In this document: positions 20,216 through 29,248 of the stretch, one piece after another | Layout: every line of letters begins with the position of its first letter | How positions within the stretch are numbered: the first letter of the stretch is position 1 | Assembly (NCBI GenBank): GCA_001579985.1 | Contig: LRSR01001809.1 | Location: 1 to 29,248, forward strand | Direction: 5' to 3' | DNA: 29,248 nucleotides | Origin: Hypsibius dujardini | Lineage: Eukaryota; Tardigrada; Eutardigrada; Parachela; Hypsibiidae | Program-made: the position numbers and the translations under genes | The notes under the pieces: generated by a model | Databases searched by the model: none | What the model saw: only the letters and a program-made list of their open reading frames with translations | What the model was told of the DNA's origin: nothing

Positions 20216-20983
20216 GTTTTCGGTGCGTACCGGCCCGAATTCTTTCTCCTGATCTTTTCGCCGCACACGCCGGCTAGTCCAAAAAGAGAAAAAACTACTA
20301 CGCCAAAGTATTTCCTGTCTTGAGCGGTCTTAAGCCTGTCTTGTATGCCGTTTTTGTTAAGGTTGTTGGAGAGAAAATGATCTTTTGTATGCTAGATTTC
20401 TTTCGACGATCTCGGTTTTTGTCTTATTGATCTTGTTGAAGCTGGAATGGATGTAAAGCTAACTAACTCTGCTGCTTATAAAGCGACGTGAAGCATCATT
20501 GCCGGCGGTGGAAGCATGGGTGGTTCAGAAAACGACCAGTAGGCTTGATTCCCACTTGTAACCCAAATTTGCAAATCCTATTGCTGGTTAGATTTGGGTG
20601 TGAAAGGATTGTCAAACTATGCAGAACTCTCCACAGTAAGTCTTGATATCCACTTGCACGTTTACATGGCGAAGTCGAGGACCATCTGAGAAACGTTGGG
20701 AATCCTGGCATTACTGCCATGCTCCTTGCCTTATTAGACAAACATGAGTCATTCATCAGATCGGGAGAAATAGCTTAGGACGAAACCAACATGCAAAACT
20801 GCAAAGGAACCAAAAAAGTCCAATTACCGGGAACCGCAAAGTGCGTTAGAAACAATCAAAAACCACTAAACATAATATCAAACCATCATTCCTACATCTC
20901 ATCAGATTCCATTCCTAAATCTCATCGGATTCCATTCCTACATCTCATTGGATTCCATTCCTATATCTCATCGGATTCCGTTC
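20216..20983. other. Intergenic region between convergent SUN and XPG
   Basis: 768 bases between the two stop codons. It must hold both 3' UTRs. It contains most of the 23-bp repeat array that also covers the XPG stop. A minus-strand open frame at 20496-20756 (86 codons) does not resemble any family I know. Confidence 0.5.
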
Positions 20984-21001
20984 CTACATCTCATTGGATT
21001 C
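20887..21001. repeat. 23-bp tandem repeat spanning the XPG stop codon
   Basis: Five consecutive 23-bp units (20887, 20910, 20933, 20956, 20979) of the form CATTCCTACATCTCATYGGA + TTC, with one to three substitutions each. The XPG stop (TAG on minus, 20984-20986) and its last four or five codons are inside the fifth unit. The remaining four units lie in the 3' UTR. Confidence 0.95.
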
Positions 21002-21865
21002 CACACTATCCTGATCTTGTGCAGCTTCCAATGGTTCACATGTCTTCCTTAGTCGCTGTGGCCTTTTCCGTTTAACGGTCGCCACTGATACTGATACTGC
21101 CTCTGGACCTGATGGCTGTTTCCTAGCCGTTTTCTTTCGCTTACTCCGCACCGTTTCCGAGCCGGATGGCATTGTTGGTTTCCCCGCATCCGTACAGTTC
21201 ACTCGTTTCCGCTTGGTCTGGCTCATTGCTCCACCTCCACACTCATCTTCTTCTTCACTCGTGCCATCCCCTTCCGCTTCCCTCTCTCCACTCTTAATCT
21301 TCTGGATAGCCGCACCAAGACGCCGACTCCCCACCAATCCCGAACCAGTGCGTTCCAACTGCACCCGAAAAAAGCTCTCCAGATGTGTCTGCGTGTCTCT
21401 CGCATTTAGACGCTTGATGATCGGTAAGAGAATTTCGTCGGATTTCTGCTGTTTCCAGCCGAACTTCCGGCGGCAATATTCCCGCAGCAGATCAAGCGCC
21501 GGTAAGCCCCATGTGAATTTGTCTGTGGATCGATCGACGTCCGGTTCTCGATAGGCCTGGACGACCAGATTGTCGGGGAAGATCTCCGGCACGTGAAGGT
21601 CGGCGAGCTGGGCTCGTAACTTGCTCTCCGGACGCAGATCGCCTTGCCGGCGACGTTGCTGCGACTGGTCGTACCATTTTCGGAAGCGATGAAGGCTTTG
21701 GACACCGTCACCACCGAATTCCGCCATTATCTCCAGCGCACGGATGCCGCCGACGCCGTCGATGCCCTCGGTGTAGTCACTGCCAGTGAGGAGACCGAAA
21801 GAGATGATCTTATCTTGAGTGAGACCTGAAAATTTGTAAACATATTTAATGCGTCACAAACAGGC

Positions 21866-21906
<41 letters not shown>

Positions 21907-23359
21907 GCAGACAAACAGACCGATCAACAAAAAGAGAGACAGGCAGAGTGAAAGACAGACATTTAAACAGACAGAAAGACAGACATAAAAATAGGAGGCA
22001 CAAAATCAAGACAGACAGACAAACGGAAAAACAGATAAACAGAAAATAAAGACTGGCAGGCTACGTGAAAAACTTCAGGCTCACCAAGCTGCGACTGGAT
22101 ATCTTCAGCACTAAATGCTTCGACGTAGCGCTTCTTATTGAAGACATTCTTATACACTTTTTTCCCACCGAACAGCCATATGTCACTGTCGTCAGTTATG
22201 GTGCCGTTGACTTGGTTGGAGAGGTCCATATATGCGCACTGGGCTTCCGCCTCACCGGGACTGTTGACGAACGGAATTCCAAAAAGCTGAAGCAGTTCCT
22301 GCAAAACAAACATGCAGATAACTTCGTTTGAGGTTGCCAGTGAGCACGAAGCGGATGAAGGTCCCACATACTTGACACTCCATGCGCAGCTGTTCCGTCA
22401 CGGACGTTGCCACTCGTTCCTCCTTTTGACGTTCGGCTAAGACATCCCGGCCCTCCGTTTGCAGATGCGTCTGAAGACTTTCCAGCTCTTCCACCGATAA
22501 CTCCTGTGAATCTTGTGAATCTTCCTGGCTGTCTGGCGGTCGCTCGTCTTCGAGATCCATAAAAGGGAAAATATCGTCGTCCTCTTCCCAGGAGGTGTCA
22601 ATCGTGGCCGAAGAATCAGACACCTTCACTTCCGTCGGAGACTCTCCCGTGTTGTCTTGAGTTGTCACGTCGTGTTGCGTTTCAGTTAGGACGACTAAGT
22701 CCACAGTTATCACAGGCATCGCGGATTCTTTTGTCGTGTCAACCGTTGACTTGTCCACTTCCGGCGATGAAGCTATCTCGATTAAGTCGGGAACTTCCTC
22801 AAAGTCACCGTCCGAATCTGACGATTCCCAGTTGACTTTCTGACTAGGCTGATGAGCGTGAACTTCTTCAACAATCTCACTATCGCATCCAGTGGAAGAA
22901 TCGGTTGCAACACCAGTTTCTCCAGCGGAAGAAGGAAGGGCAAATTCGGGAAACGTTAGTACAACGCCGTGGAAGTCTCCGGAGTCAGAGTCCATTGGTG
23001 ATTCTGGGACTTTGATGGCAGGCATCGTGACAGCCGGTGATGATTTGGCATGTGCTGCCAGTTTCTGAAGATTTTGTAGGATACGGCTTCGAGTAGGGTC
23101 AAAAGGAATTGACGGGATACTCGCGCCTGCAAAAGCAGACAAGTGAACCGAAGTTCTAACAAGATAGGGTGGTAAGCAGAAAAAAATAAAGAAAAGCAGG
23201 CAAGAAAGCAGATAGGAAAGCAGGCACAGACAAAACAAGGCAGACAGCAATGCAGGCATGCAGACAGACAAAGGGTCCGGCATGCATTCAGACAGACAGA
23301 GAGACAGATGGATAGACATACAGACAGACGGAGAGACATACAGGCAGACAGACGGACAG

Positions 23360-23408
<49 letters not shown>

Positions 23409-25435
23409 TGGACAGACAGACACTCATTCAATCGATGAGGAGGCGACACTAAGCATCTCTCACCAGCATTTCCTGAACAGTCCGAAGTAAACGACGAAGT
23501 CAATGGTTTAACAGGTTCTACATCCACCGTGGAGGACAACTCTGTCGCCAAGGCGGAAGACAACTCTAACTCCGTCGGGAGAGTTTGACAATCTGAACTG
23601 TGTTCATCATCGGGCGGCAGTTCTCCATTCGCCATCAGATATGCCTCCGCGTCAAATTCGTCCACTTCACTTTGGCTTTCCTGGCTCGCTCGACGTTTGA
23701 ACAGGACATAATGCGACGAATCCGTGGAGGCGATCCGCCGAGCATCCAGTTCCATCACGTCCGCCGCATTGACCTTCCCCCGCAACTCCTCCAACACGGC
23801 ACCAGTCCGTCGGGAATTCATCTCTTTGGCATTCTGATCGATCGATCGTTGGACCATGCGCTTCTTCATAAGGCGTTCGATTTGGAAGTTGGAGAACTCC
23901 TCGGAGTCTTGGGGTAGTTGGCCGACCATTTTCCACGACGGTCGCTTCCGTTGCGCCTGCATTTCGAGGAGGATTTCGTGGCGGATTTCCGGAGTCAATG
24001 CTTTAAAATCGGCTGAGTTGATGTCGACTTTGTCGAAATTGATACCATTCGAAGCGGATATCCCGATGTCTTCATCCGAATCAGAGCTCCCGTCGGCCAA
24101 CTAATAAATGTACCGAAACATATACCGTTCTAGCGTACTTATATAAGACCAAACCACGTCGCTCGCTGGGAATAATACATTTTAAACATAAATATCCCTG
24201 ACTACAAAATTCGATTTCGTCGTCTTCTTCCCTTCAGAATTTCTCCATTTCATCCCAAAATAAACGCAATGAAAAAAAATTCACCTTTAACTAAAACTTA
24301 TTATAAACCATTATTTATATCAAAATTTCTCCCGTTTTAAAGTGCTTAATTCGGTCAGTGCAAGGTTTTTGCCACGTGTGTTTATATGTTAAAGAATGGG
24401 TTAAAGTAATATTAAAATAAAAGCAGAAAATATTTTTTTAAAAACAAATACAAAATAATTTTTTAAACTGAGAAAAAATTGGTTTCGCAGTTTCACAAGA
24501 ATTTAACAATAACATCATCTAAATTGCGAATGTATTAACTGAACCCAGTGTGGTACGGACCTCTTCTTCTTCAGCGTCGTCCTCAGCGGGCAATGCAAAA
24601 ATGTCATTACTAGTGGATGCCGCAGACGCCGGAAATGCTCCGGAATCCTTCACCGGTGACTTCGGTTTCCTTCCATTTCTTCGGTCCAGCGCGGCACCCA
24701 CAGCCTGTTGACGCAGGAGATTCTCCATCAACTTCACCGAGAGTTTATTCACATTCTGCTCCGCGGACGACCGCAGTCGACGACGACGCTCCAGAAGCCG
24801 CTGCTTCAGCGCCGGCGCCGGTCCGTCAAACACGAAAATCGGCTTAATGCGGTAGTGAAGAAGTTTACAGATCCGATGGAACATCACTAGGAGGTGGGAG
24901 TCGGTGACGGTGATGCCGCGACGCTCTCGAACACCACTGGGAATAAAAAGAAAAGAAAAAAGAGATTTATCCTATCCATCAATCAAGCAATCAAGGGCAG
25001 GATTAGTTGACGGATTATCAATTCAAGCAATCCAACGTTAAAAAGCCAATCAAATGATCGAGAGAAGTTCCGTGCAGGAAAACCATATTAAATCATTAAT
25101 AATCGTTCGAAGCAAGCGGAGACGCTCTCGAACGCCACTGGAGATGAAAAAGAAGAGAAAAAAGATTCATCCCATTAATCAATCAAGCGATCAAGCATAG
25201 GATTTCTTGACGGATAATCGGTAAATCAAGTAATCAATCAAGCGATCGATCGAGGCGGCGCACAGCAGAACAATTAAAACTCGTAAATCAAACAAACTTT
25301 CAAGAGCAAAGCCTACCGGACTGCCTGGTGCATCCAAATGCTGACATCCACGGCGATGGTTTGGTTTTCCAGCGAGTCCAACGTGATGGGGCGTGCCGTG
25401 GAGTTGAGGATTTGCCAGAGTCCAAAAACACCCAT
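20984..25435 (-). CDS. ERCC5: XPG/ERCC5 (Rad2-type) structure-specific endonuclease
   Basis: Nuclear endonuclease making the 3' incision in nucleotide excision repair. Six minus-strand exons: 25317-25435, 24561-24936, 23464-24100, 22372-23126, 22085-22298, 20984-21825. Total 2,943 nt, 980 residues (human 1,186). N-domain: [10 protein letters not shown] start, Asp30 in IAVDVSIW, Asp77 in FVFDG, the same numbering as human XPG. The long acidic spacer (about 130-600) includes the conserved [17 protein letters not shown]-like and EEDDDIFPF stretches expected for TFIIH/RPA contacts. I-domain: PGEAEAQC (Glu645, Glu647), DDSDIWLFG (Asp666, Asp668), [12 protein letters not shown] (Asp717 plus helix-hairpin-helix). 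A perfect PCNA-binding box, QTHLESFF, lies at 846-853, followed by a basic nuclear-localisation tail (KRKRV, RSKRKK, KRKR). All catalytic carboxylates are intact. It is head-to-head with Sm D3. Confidence 0.95.
21863..21909. repeat. (CAGA)n array in XPG intron 5
   Basis: About eleven CAGA units, followed to 22050 by degenerate copies, in the intron 21826-22084. In the XPG sense strand it reads (TCTG)n. Confidence 0.95.
23215..23422. repeat. (CAGA)n array in XPG intron 3
   Basis: Perfect core at about 23361-23407 with degenerate flanking copies from 23215, inside the intron 23127-23463. The XPG sense strand reads (TCTG)n. It creates long spurious open frames (CLSVCLSV...) contiguous with real exons. 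Confidence 0.95.
24918..25222. repeat. Tandem duplication of XPG exon 2 acceptor region
   Basis: The sequence 24918-25020 (start of XPG exon 2 plus intron 1 end) is repeated in diverged form at about 25117-25222. Shared blocks: GACGCTCTCGAAC.CCACTGG, AAAAAGA.RAGAAAAAAGA, ATCAATCAAGCRATCAAG and TTGACGGAT. The upstream copy keeps a CCAG acceptor followed by TGGCGTTCGAGAGCG, matching the first 15 exon bases except one. Confidence 0.88.
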
Positions 25436-26020
25436 TTTCCTGATCCGGCTCTGCCGTGGAAATAGTTGAAATAATAAGGTGGCAGAGCCTGGAAAACCTG
25501 CGCGAAGTTAAGTTCAACGAAACCACAATACCGTTAACTCCGCCTATTTCCCCCGACAGAATCCCCCATATCCATCGAACCCCTGAACCGTTTTAAAGGT
25601 TTTTATCTATGCTACTGCGTTAAAACTGACTTCCAACCATCAGAAATTAACAAAAAAAATTAAATAACAAGCCAATTTTTCTATGAAATTATTCATTGTA
25701 AAGTGATCGGGCAAAATATAATTTTTCTGCCCTCCCTTCACCACATGGGCATAAAAGGCGTGGCCAATCGTCCGGACCCCTGCGTTTCCATAACGCGGTG
25801 AAAAAAGCCGCTCCGAAAGCCCCATCTTCGCCATCTTCGAATTTTTTTCCTCATCTTGTGTCCTTTTGTGCCGCATAATTCTGTCTCGGCGACGGACTCC
25901 TCCGCGAATTGAAACCCTCAGGTGCGGCTTGAAAAGCTCTGGGCATTTTAATTAAAAACTTGCATTTGGGAATATTGCAGCGAAATTTGGTCATTTTTCT
26001 AGCACTTAATCGGCGACATC
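25436..26020. promoter_or_regulatory. Shared upstream region of the head-to-head XPG/Sm D3 pair
   Basis: 585 bases separate the XPG start codon (minus) from the Sm D3 start codon (plus). Both promoters are expected here. No TATA element stands out. A GC-richer patch at about 25740-25920 separates two AT-rich patches. A 78-codon minus-strand frame (25640-25876) matches no family known to me and I treat it as noncoding. Bidirectional promoter activity is inferred from layout only. Confidence 0.4.
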
Positions 26021-26634
26021 ATGTCTATCGGCATTCCCATCAAAATCTTACACGAAGCTGAAGGCCATATCATCACGGTGGAGACCAATGAAGGCGAAGT
26101 GTATCGCGGGAAGCTCGTCGAGGCGGAGGACAATATGAATTCGCAGCTTGTGCAGGTGAGAAGCAGGTCAATCGACCAATCAATCGATCATCTTAGCACT
26201 GAAGTCCGTGGCTAACCAATCGTTCAATCAACTGACGGCTTTGCATGTGTCTGTTCTGTTGAATTTTTGTTTATATTTGTCTTTTCAAATTTAGTCGTGA
26301 TTCGTGAGAATTTTTCAATTCCGAAAAACAATTTTAAAAAATATTTTTCCGGTAATTTTTTTAAAAGAGATTAATAATTATTGTTAATATTAACCAGTGG
26401 AATTATTTGTGGAATAATAACTACAAATTGTTCTCAAATTGTTCTCAAACCAACGCTTTTTCCTCCCGGTTTTCGTAGTTTACCAATTACTAAATTTATT
26501 TGGTGACTCGTTCAAATTTAGGCAATACGGGATATGTTGGCAATAGTTATTACCAATTTGAATAGTTTCATTGCTGTGTACTAGTAGTTGGCTTGGCGTG
26601 AGTGTCGTGTCGTTCTTAATCAGATATCACTGAC

Positions 26635-26673
<39 letters not shown>

Positions 26674-27036
26674 CCATTTGTTACTACCAGTGCCTGATTC
26701 GCTTATTTGCCGACTATTTCTGTAGTCTGCTCGCTTTTGCAGGTCAGCGTGACACACCGCGATGGCCGAGTGTCCCAACTGGACAATGTCTTTATCCGCG
26801 GCAGCAAGGTACGCTTCATGATCCTGCCGGACATGCTGAAGAACGCGCCGATGCTGAAGAAGCCGGATCGAACAAAGGGCGCCGGTGTCGGCAAGTCCGC
26901 CATCCTCCGCGCCCAAGCTGCTCGGGGGCGAGGACGTGCACGAGGCCCGCGCGGGATGATGCCCTTTGGCGGGGGTCGTGGGCGTGGTCGTGGCGGCGAG
27001 GACGGTGGCCGCGGTCGCGGTGGACCGCCGATGTAA
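26021..27036 (+). CDS. SNRPD3: Small nuclear ribonucleoprotein Sm D3
   Basis: Core spliceosomal Sm protein; pairs with SmB in the heptameric ring on U1, U2, U4 and U5 snRNAs. Two exons, 26021-26155 and 26743-27036, phase 0 junction after LVQ; 142 residues (human 126). Sm1 region: [12 protein letters not shown]...[16 protein letters not shown] (residues 5-41), near-identical to human. Sm2 region: [19 protein letters not shown] (52-70), then the D3 signature [13 protein letters not shown]. The C-terminal tail (from about 105) is rich in RG dipeptides ([18 protein letters not shown]), the target of symmetric arginine dimethylation before snRNP assembly, and longer than in vertebrates. The intron (587 nt) contains (TGAT)n at 26632-26673. 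The start ATG begins the family-typical MSIG. Confidence 0.97.
26632..26673. repeat. (TGAT)n microsatellite in the Sm D3 intron
   Basis: About ten perfect TGAT/GATT units, the longest uninterrupted TGAT run in the window, inside intron 26156-26742. Confidence 0.95.
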
Positions 27037-28134
27037 AGAAGAGGGCTGAAATTTGGTCTCATTCCGCTCCGACAATCGCGCTTTGTAATTTCCACCCTTC
27101 TCATGAATGTCTTCATTGTTGCACTGACTTACTTTATGGTATATGTACTTGCAATGGGAAAATCTGACGAGCATTTTTCGTTTCTGACCGTTTGGAATGT
27201 TCTTGTGGGATGTTGTGCGGCGTACAGTAAGCGACAGGAAAAAGTTGAATGGAGGGTCCGAGCGATGGGCAAAATGGGTGGGGCAGGGAGTTAGTTGAAC
27301 GCAATCAACTGATCAACTAGTGACTTTAAAACGATTTAAAGTGACCACGGAACAAGCGATGCAGCTTTGCTGGTTGATTTACTGATTGTGTTTATCTAAC
27401 CCCTTGCCCTGCCGCTTTTGTTCATCGCTCGAACCCTATATTCAACTTTTTCCTATCGCTTTCTCTCAATTTTATTTGACGACGATTCGCCATAATATTT
27501 CTCACCGGAAAAGCGTTTAAATTCATAAACCAAGCCATGTTTTAGTTAATTACCGTATCCCGGCTAGTTTTGTTGAAATATATATTTTAAAGATATTTTG
27601 AATGGCTAGAACAAGAGCATTTGAATAAATGTAAAGTAACGTTATTTTATTCAAAGATACAAAGTAGAATGGATATATAGAAGCATATTTTGCTTAAAAT
27701 TATTCAATTTACTGTATAGATTGGGGTATTTTATTCAAGATCTTATTCTTAATGCTGAAATGTGACTTTTATAAATGAAATATATTTTATTAAATAAACT
27801 TTACATTTGGGTTTAATTTATTTAGTATTTTATTTAAATAAGCAGGCACACTATTTAAAGTTTAAACAACTTTAATCACGGCCCATCAAACATCAGTTGG
27901 AAATTGATTTTTGTGCCGCGTCCATGACAAACCAACCAATTAGCCAAGTATGTCAGGAGAATAATGACCATGTAATTTGATATGACTTCAATAGTTTCGG
28001 AAAAATGAGTGGCCTCTTTCGGACAACGGAGTTGCTGCTGACCAAGCAACCACTTCAAGCCCAAAAATTGGACAGTTGCCCATGAGCCGCATTTGTAAGC
28101 GCCGAAGCTTCGACTTGTCCGTTGTTTTCATCAA
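27037..28134. other. Intergenic region between Sm D3 and the tRNA gene
   Basis: Holds the Sm D3 3' UTR, the fold-back element at 27229-27461 and AT-rich DNA (27480-27870). No further gene recognised. A minus-strand frame at 27876-28064 has a hydrophobic stretch but no family match and no supporting splice or start signal. Confidence 0.5.
27229..27461. repeat. Fold-back element with G-rich arms, copy 3
   Basis: Left arm 27230-27291 and right arm about 27396-27461 are inverted copies: AGCGAYAGGAAAAAGTTGAA, then GGGTYCGAGCGATG, then a G-rich block (GGGTGGGGCAGGGAGTTAG versus GCGGCAGGGCAAGGGGTTAG). It shares the GGGTCCG...GCAAAA.GGG.GGGGCAGGG layout with copies at 607 and 10089, but the outermost 20 bases differ from copy 2. 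Confidence 0.8.
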
Positions 28135-28206
28135 GGAGTAATAGTCTAGGGGTATGATATCCGCTTAGGGTGCGGGTGGTCCCGGGTTCAATTCCCGGTT
28201 ACTCCC
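28135..28206 (+). tRNA. tRNA-Pro(AGG)
   Basis: 72 nt, no intron. Acceptor stem GGAGTAA (28135-28141) pairs with TTACTCC (28199-28205), discriminator C28206. The D-arm has AGTCTAGGGGTATGAT. Anticodon stem TCCGC/GCGGG encloses loop TTAGGGT, anticodon AGG at 28167-28169, read by inosine-34 after editing, decoding CCN proline. T-arm CCGGG-TTCAATT-CCCGG. Internal promoter A box (TAGTCTAGGGG) and B box (GGTTCAATTCC) are intact. The body matches eukaryotic cytosolic tRNA-Pro except for the acceptor stem. Confidence 0.96.
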
Positions 28207-28207
28207 A

Positions 28208-28221
28208 TTTTTATTTTTTTT
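28208..28221 (+). terminator. Pol III terminator of tRNA-Pro
   Basis: Two T runs, five and eight long, directly follow the tRNA 3' end (starting two bases after it), the standard RNA polymerase III stop signal. Confidence 0.85.
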
Positions 28222-28648
28222 CCCATTTTTCAAATATACATTACTATATATTTTCCGAAGGAGGAGCTAAGGGTATTAGGAATTAATTCCGGAAATGCTT
28301 GAGCTTCGTTGGGGCACTCGGACATAATAATTTTCACCCGTAGTGTATCATTGGTATAGTTTATTCGTATGTGAATTGTGAATCCGGAAAAAAAAGCAGC
28401 AGCGATGTCAAATAGAAATAGCGTGTGTTGTCAGTCCCTAATCGAGAAAGGAAAAAACGTCTAAGATTCCGCATCAATCGATCAACAAACCACTGTTGGA
28501 ACAAAACATTTTTTAATTCCGCCGGTCAATCAGCCAATCAATCGAGAACGCATACGTGCCAGTCACGCAGCGATTATTCACTTAGTACTTGGTACACGAC
28601 ATGTGCAGTCAAATGAGGAATTGTGGATCGGATAAAAAAGATCATTGC
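28222..28648. other. Intergenic region between tRNA-Pro and Sm D2
   Basis: 427 bases with the Sm D2 3' UTR on the minus side. No gene recognised; weak ATCA-type repeats occur near 28473 and 28525. Confidence 0.5.
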
Positions 28649-29096
28649 CTATTTCGGTTGTGTCGCTTGCAGCGGGTTGCGAAGCACGAGAATGACCGAG
28701 TCACCGCGCAGGAACATCTTCGCGATGAAGCGGTCCTTATTCACAGGCTTGCCTTTCTTGCTGCCTTTGCCCGACTTGGCGTTCTCCGTCCAGATCTCCT
28801 TCACATTCTCTAACACCATATTGCAGTGCCTAAAAAGAAACGCCACAAACCGGTTAGGAATGCGGCGTGGGAACAAGGGAAAAAACACATGGACCTTGAG
28901 GACGTCTATTTTCCCGTACCTATCAAAGGCTTTCACTCGACCGAGCAGCTTGCGATTATTCCGGCAGTTGATGAGGACTTGGGTGTTATTCTTGACCGAC
29001 TGCGTCAGCACCGACAACGGGCCCGTGCGGAATTCCTCCTCCTCCAGCTTGGTCAGCTCCTCCTGAGTCAATTCGCTTTTCGGTTTGACGGCAGCC
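28649..29096 (-). CDS. SNRPD2: Small nuclear ribonucleoprotein Sm D2 (5' end beyond the window)
   Basis: Core spliceosomal Sm protein, partner of Sm D1 in the snRNP ring. Two minus-strand exons: 28920-29096 and 28649-28829, separated by a 90-nt intron with donor GTACGG and acceptor TTTTTAG. The visible protein starts [14 protein letters not shown], corresponding to human residues shortly after the initiator Met; an acceptor (CTCTTCAG) at 29097 shows that the first coding exon is further right, outside the window. Sm1: [31 protein letters not shown] with the split codon at the bar. The insert loop [19 protein letters not shown] is followed by Sm2 [14 protein letters not shown] near the end. 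Identity to animal Sm D2 is very high through [12 protein letters not shown]-type and RVKAFDR blocks. It is convergent with Sm D3, with tRNA-Pro between. Confidence 0.95.
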
Positions 29097-29248
29097 CTGA
29101 AGAGGCAGAGACAAAGAAATGATAAATTAAACGGAGTAAATTTTTTCAGAAATCAACCAGTTTCCCCTCAAAATAGTTATTCGTCACCATTTGCTTCTGT
29201 CAGAAAAATTTTACGTTTTTTGGTCGAAAAAAGAATTGCACCTAATTG

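Noticed and set aside
20496-20756. 86-codon minus-strand open frame downstream of XPG
   Set aside because: No recognisable family and no signal or domain; it is probably chance within the convergent 3' UTR region.
22252-23427. 391-codon minus-strand frame beginning with SVCLSVCL repeats
   Set aside because: Only 22372-23126 is a real exon (XPG exon 4). The repeat-coded beginning is intron 3, and a CTTTTGCAG acceptor marks the exon start.
25640-25876. 78-codon minus-strand open frame upstream of XPG
   Set aside because: It lies in the shared promoter region of XPG and Sm D3, with no family resemblance.

Overview
The window is animal nuclear DNA. Its genes are split by introns with GT/AG ends, it carries a cytosolic-type tRNA-Pro, and its proteins are animal families: a nicotinic-type Cys-loop receptor, a SUN-domain LINC protein, XPG, NIPA/ZC3HC1, DUS4L, Sm D3 and Sm D2. 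Gene spacing is compact (six complete and two partial genes in 29 kb). A secreted Gly/Tyr-rich polypeptide and very abundant TGAT and TCTG tetranucleotide arrays fit a small protostome invertebrate. I cannot name the phylum from sequence alone.

Layout, left to right. (1) 98-1294, plus strand: the 3' two exons of a divergent Cys-loop receptor. (2) 3086-3469, plus: a single-exon secreted Gly/Tyr-rich polypeptide. (3) 3470-6319: a gene-free stretch with at least three small inverted-repeat elements, among them a 1,122-bp element with 122-bp terminal inverted repeats that I read as identical. (4) 6320-8426, minus: DUS4L-type tRNA-dihydrouridine synthase in seven exons. It is head-to-head with (5) 8973-11756, plus: NIPA/ZC3HC1 in six exons. 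(6) 13249-20215, plus: a SUN1/SUN2-type nuclear-envelope protein in fourteen exons. (7) 20984-25435, minus: the repair endonuclease XPG/ERCC5 in six exons. It is head-to-head with (8) 26021-27036, plus: Sm D3 in two exons. (9) 28135-28206, plus: tRNA-Pro(AGG). (10) 28649-29096, minus: Sm D2, whose 5' end lies beyond the right edge.

I assembled the exon models by hand from splice sites. Every complete multi-exon model sums to a multiple of three and joins residues conserved in its family, which is strong internal evidence. The genes are mainly housekeeping: tRNA modification, nuclear pore/envelope, DNA repair and snRNP core. No operon-like logic is visible. Two head-to-head pairs share intergenic regions of about 550-590 bp, and Sm D3 and Sm D2, which share the same Sm ring, converge within about 1.6 kb.

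The noncoding DNA is the unusual part. A fold-back family with a G-rich core occurs three times, another fold-back abuts the receptor stop codon, and one very young-looking TA-flanked element carries an array of hairpin repeats. The XPG stop codon is inside a 23-bp tandem repeat, XPG exon 2's acceptor region is partly duplicated, and Sm D2 has a 90-nt intron that stays open in frame. I found no CRISPR, phage or bacterial-type system.
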